The position numbers and the translations under genes were made by a program. The notes beneath the pieces were generated by a model. That model saw only the letters and a program-made list of their open reading frames with translations, was not told the origin of the DNA and searched no databases. Below are positions 14,976 through 17,176 of a DNA stretch of 17,176 nt, piece after piece (the first letter of the stretch is position 1; every line of letters begins with the position of its first letter). This DNA is from an uncultured Eubacterium sp. (GTDB lineage Bacteria; Bacillota; Clostridia; Lachnospirales; Lachnospiraceae), in the NCBI GenBank assembly GCA_946412445.1, contig CAMKHH010000001.1, forward strand, positions 1-17,176, given 5' to 3'.

Positions 14976-15015
14976 TACAGAAAGCATTTTTCCATCCGTT
15001 TTCATGTTTTGCACA
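14969..15015. repeat. Inverted pair TGTGCAA / TTGCACA upstream of the iol promoter
   Basis: TGTGCAA (14969-14975) and TTGCACA (15009-15015) are perfect inverted heptamers whose centres are 40 bp apart, close to four helical turns. The left copy overlaps the proposed -35. They share the GTGC core with the dyad and direct repeats downstream and may be distal half-sites of the same regulator. Confidence 0.35.
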
Positions 15016-15053
15016 ATATTTGATGTTTATTTTTGTGTATTTACTACAGCAAT

Positions 15054-15087
15054 AGGCCACCACCAACTTCAAGAGCGGTGATGGCCT
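15054..15087 (-). terminator. GC-rich hairpin behind the LacI-family gene
   Basis: Minus-strand arms AGGCCATCACC and GGTGGTGGCCT pair over 11 bp with one G-U wobble and a 12-nt loop. The hairpin starts 7 nt past the regulator stop at 15095. No U tract follows on either strand, so it is not a classical intrinsic terminator. It may stabilise the 3' end or slow polymerase between the regulator gene and the iol operon. Confidence 0.45.
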
Positions 15088-15094
15088 GCCTATA

Positions 15095-16132
15095 CTAGAG
15101 ATTATATCTTGTTTTAATTCTAATTTCCGTATACATGTATTCACGATCCGGTTCTTTTCCCCATAATAATTTATCGGCCAGAATAGACAAAGCCCTATAC
15201 CCCTGCTCAAAACCTTCCTGATCGATGAGAAAGTCTACAGTCCCTTCCTTTAATGCTTTTTTATTCTTAGGGGTCAGATCATAGATAATGACATAAGGAC
15301 GCTTTTCCGGTTTCAATTGTTCAAAAGCCTTCTTCACTCCTGCCTGTCCCCCGGAAGCCAGAAAAATCCCTTCCAGATCGGGAAAAGCCATCAGGGTACC
15401 CAGAATTATTTTTTCAACCTCTCCGGTGTCGTCAAAGCTGCTCTGCACCCCTACCGGCTCTATGTCAGGAAAACCTTTCTTCAATTCTTCCAGAAAGCCG
15501 TCCATCCTTTGACTTCCCGCACTGTTGGAGAAGTAGCCCGTGATGCCGAGTACCTTTCCTTTTCCCTGCATCATCAACCCCATAAGTCCGGCGGCAGTCT
15601 GTCCACTTTTTCGGTTATCCAACCCCACAAAGCAGCTGCGGGCCGTTCCTACAATGTCTGTATTAAATGTTACAACAGAGATATTCCTCTCCTGTATCAG
15701 ATGATTGAGGCGCAGACGGACATCGTCACACTCCACTGGCATGATGGCGAGAGCATCTATGCCCTCCGCTTCAAGCTCATCCATAAACATCAGCTGTTCC
15801 CTCTCATCGACAGAAGTACTTCCCTTAAGCACTACCTCTATCCCCTGGTTTTTCAGCTTTTTCGCCGCCTCTTCTATGCCATGGTTTACCGAAATCATAA
15901 AGGAGGAACCGGATAATTGTGTAATCACCCCTATCCGCATGACCCTGTTTTCCAGGCCTCCACCGCTCTGCCAAGCCCTCTGATGCTTTGGAACATAACC
16001 AATTTCATGGGCAATCTGCTCAATCCTTGCAGCCACCTCCGGTTTTACCCTTCCACGATGATTCAGAGCTCTGTCCACGGTTCCCCGGGATACACCCGCC
16101 AGTTCTGCAATCTGCTGTATCGTTCCTGCCAT
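15095..16132 (-). CDS. LacI-family transcriptional regulator, probable iol operon regulator
   Basis: The 345-aa product has an N-terminal LacI helix-turn-helix: TIQQIAELAGVSRGTVDRALN (4-24), hinge-preceding RVKPEVAARIEQIAHEIGYVP (28-48). A periplasmic-binding-protein-like sensor domain follows (about 64-325), with IGVITQLSGSSFMISVNHGIEE (67-88), FVGLDNRKSGQTAAGLM (168-184) and ASGGQAGVKKAF (259-270). The recognition helix reads GTVDRALN rather than the common TVSRVLN type. The sensor resembles sugar-binding ABC proteins, so a cyclitol or sugar effector is plausible. It sits directly upstream of iolCDBGE and the intervening region is rich in dyads, which supports a role in inositol control; this is inference. 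The start lies 4 nt after the CcdA-TlpA stop, with AAAAGG overlapping that stop. Confidence 0.85.
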   Translation of the reverse strand: MAGTIQQIAELAGVSRGTVDRALNHRGRVKPEVAARIEQIAHEIGYVPKHQRAWQSGGGLENRVMRIGVITQLSGSSFMISVNHGIEEAAKKLKNQGIEVVLKGSTSVDEREQLMFMDELEAEGIDALAIMPVECDDVRLRLNHLIQERNISVVTFNTDIVGTARSCFVGLDNRKSGQTAAGLMGLMMQGKGKVLGITGYFSNSAGSQRMDGFLEELKKGFPDIEPVGVQSSFDDTGEVEKIILGTLMAFPDLEGIFLASGGQAGVKKAFEQLKPEKRPYVIIYDLTPKNKKALKEGTVDFLIDQEGFEQGYRALSILADKLLWGKEPDREYMYTEIRIKTRYNL

Positions 16133-16136
16133 ATTT

Positions 16137-17176
16137 TTACCTTTTGCCCTCCATCGTCTGTTTAATAATACTTCTCATCGTATCTTCGCTGATCTGGCCG
16201 GAGACGTAACCAAAAACTTTCCCTTCTTTGTTAATCATGAAAGTAGTGGGATAAGAATAAACTCCATATTCTGCAAATATCTTACCGCCGGGATCCATCA
16301 GAACCGGATATGTATACCCGTTTTCGTCCAGAAATTGTCTGATTCCATCCTCTGATGTTTCCTTCCCATAATCCGGAGCGGCGATACCCAAAATTACAAG
16401 ATCTTCCTTGCCCTCAACACTCGTTTCTTCATAAAGCTTCTGGATATCAGGCATTTCCGCACGACAGGGAGGACACCATGTGGCCCAGAAATTCAGGAAA
16501 ACTGTTTTCCCTTTGTACTCTGAAAGTGTGTGGCTGTTTCCGTACTGATCGGTCAGGGTAAAATCATAGCTGTCAGGCAGTTCCTGCTGTTGCTCCGCAG
16601 ATGAACTGCTCTGTGCAGATGAACTACTTTGCGCAGACGAACTTGAATCTGAACTGCTGTCCTGTTGTTCCTTTTCCTTCTCCACTGGTGCTGAGGCTTT
16701 AGATAAATATCCCGTAATAGAATTCATATTCCCTGTAAACATCATAATTCCCATCAAAACCATCAAAACCCCACCTATTTTCACCGTATACTGGACAACT
16801 TTTCCATCCTTCTTAAACAAGTCAAGAAGCGTGCTGGTAAACAGGCCTACCGCCAGAAACGGCAGGACAAAACCAAGCGTATACACGCCAATCAACAAAA
16901 AGCCCATGGCCTTTGTACCGGCTGAAGCTGTCATAAGCAGTACGCTCGCCAAAGCGGGGCCGACACAGGGCGTCCATGCAAAGCTGAATGTAAAACCCAT
17001 GAGCAGTGCCATCCAGGGTGACATAGCCACCGTATTCATTTTGATTGGAAGCCGGTGCTCTTTTCCCAGCATATTCGATTTTCCGAAAATCCCTAATTGA
17101 TAAAGCCCGAACAGAATAACCAGAATTCCTCCAATCCTGGCAAACAATATCTGATTGCTGTTAAAAAATCTGCCCG
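16137..17176 (-). CDS. CcdA-TlpA fusion: membrane thiol transporter plus thioredoxin-like domain (5' partial)
   Basis: The frame is open to the right edge, so the N-terminus is missing; 345 residues are visible. The first ~140 are the C-terminal half of a CcdA/DsbD-like membrane domain, with four hydrophobic segments and SFAWTPCVGPALAS, whose Cys (codon 16965-16967) is one of the pair that carries electrons across the membrane. A Glu/Ser/Gln-rich linker follows, then a TlpA/ResA-like thioredoxin domain with FLNFWATWCPPCRAEMPDI (CXXC codons at 16474-16485) and the cis-Pro region YSYPTTFMI. Electrons likely pass from cytoplasmic thioredoxin to extracytoplasmic disulfides. A TTG at 17147 is not a credible start because the first CcdA half would be missing. 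The LacI-family gene follows after 4 nt. Confidence 0.88.
   Translation of the reverse strand, partial: GRFFNSNQILFARIGGILVILFGLYQLGIFGKSNMLGKEHRLPIKMNTVAMSPWMALLMGFTFSFAWTPCVGPALASVLLMTASAGTKAMGFLLIGVYTLGFVLPFLAVGLFTSTLLDLFKKDGKVVQYTVKIGGVLMVLMGIMMFTGNMNSITGYLSKASAPVEKEKEQQDSSSDSSSSAQSSSSAQSSSSAEQQQELPDSYDFTLTDQYGNSHTLSEYKGKTVFLNFWATWCPPCRAEMPDIQKLYEETSVEGKEDLVILGIAAPDYGKETSEDGIRQFLDENGYTYPVLMDPGGKIFAEYGVYSYPTTFMINKEGKVFGYVSGQISEDTMRSIIKQTMEGKR
16597..16650 (-). repeat. Three tandem 18-bp repeats encoding the Ser-rich linker
   Basis: Three adjacent copies of an 18-bp unit starting GCAGAYGAAC on the plus strand (16597-16614, 16615-16632, 16633-16650), the last diverged at its end. On the coding strand they give the SSSSAQ-type repeat that joins the CcdA and TlpA domains. 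Copy number may vary between strains by slippage without breaking the frame. Confidence 0.75.

Noticed and set aside
14991..15004. cre-like (CcpA) site upstream of the iol promoter
   Set aside because: The first half (TGAAAACG) fits, but the second half lacks the CA end and the symmetry, so the match is too weak to annotate.
14944..15210. Minus-strand 88-codon frame across the end of the LacI-family gene
   Set aside because: It starts inside the regulator in another frame, runs through the GC hairpin and the iol control region, and shows no protein motif.

Overview
The window looks like the chromosome of an anaerobic, low-to-mid GC Firmicute, most likely a gut Lachnospiraceae (Blautia/Dorea/Clostridium-like). 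This is inferred from the protein style, AGGAGG-type ribosome sites, the oxygen-independent cobalamin route, and an inositol operon of clostridial type. Every recognisable gene lies on the minus strand, so transcription runs from high to low coordinates. The genes below follow that order.

Right edge (17176 to about 15095): a 5'-truncated CcdA-TlpA fusion (extracytoplasmic thiol reduction) is followed after 4 nt by a LacI-family regulator. A GC-rich hairpin sits just behind the regulator. The next ~250 bp is the control region of the inositol operon. It holds a candidate extended -10 promoter, dyads, helically phased direct repeats built on GTGC, and a plus-strand terminator-like hairpin.

Middle (14847 to 9086): five myo-inositol catabolism genes in the order iolC, iolD, iolB, iolG, iolE. 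Together they take myo-inositol through 2-keto-myo-inositol (IolG), the trihydroxycyclohexanedione (IolE), 5-deoxyglucuronate (IolD) and 5-dehydro-2-deoxygluconate (IolB) to its 6-phosphate (IolC). The DKGP aldolase (iolJ), iolA and an inositol transporter are not in the window.

Left (9007 to 1): a perfect-consensus sigma-A promoter (TTGACA, 17 bp, TATAAT) with a palindrome at the predicted start site, then a ~140-nt structured leader, then a very compact anaerobic cobalamin operon: cbiD, cbiL, cbiF, cbiG, cbiH, a cbiJ-cbiE-cbiT triple fusion, cbiA, cbiB, and the first 19 codons of a cobD-like gene. Most junctions are 4- or 8-nt overlaps. These genes cover most steps from cobalt-factor II to cobyrinate diamide, plus aminopropanol attachment. 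Cobaltochelatase, CbiC, CbiP and the CobU/S/T steps are absent and may lie beyond the left edge. I could not find a cobalamin riboswitch in the leader.

The window holds two well-understood pathways rather than an obviously new system. The parts most worth a second look are the two control regions and the CbiJ-E-T fusion. I see no mobile elements, CRISPR arrays, tRNA or rRNA genes.
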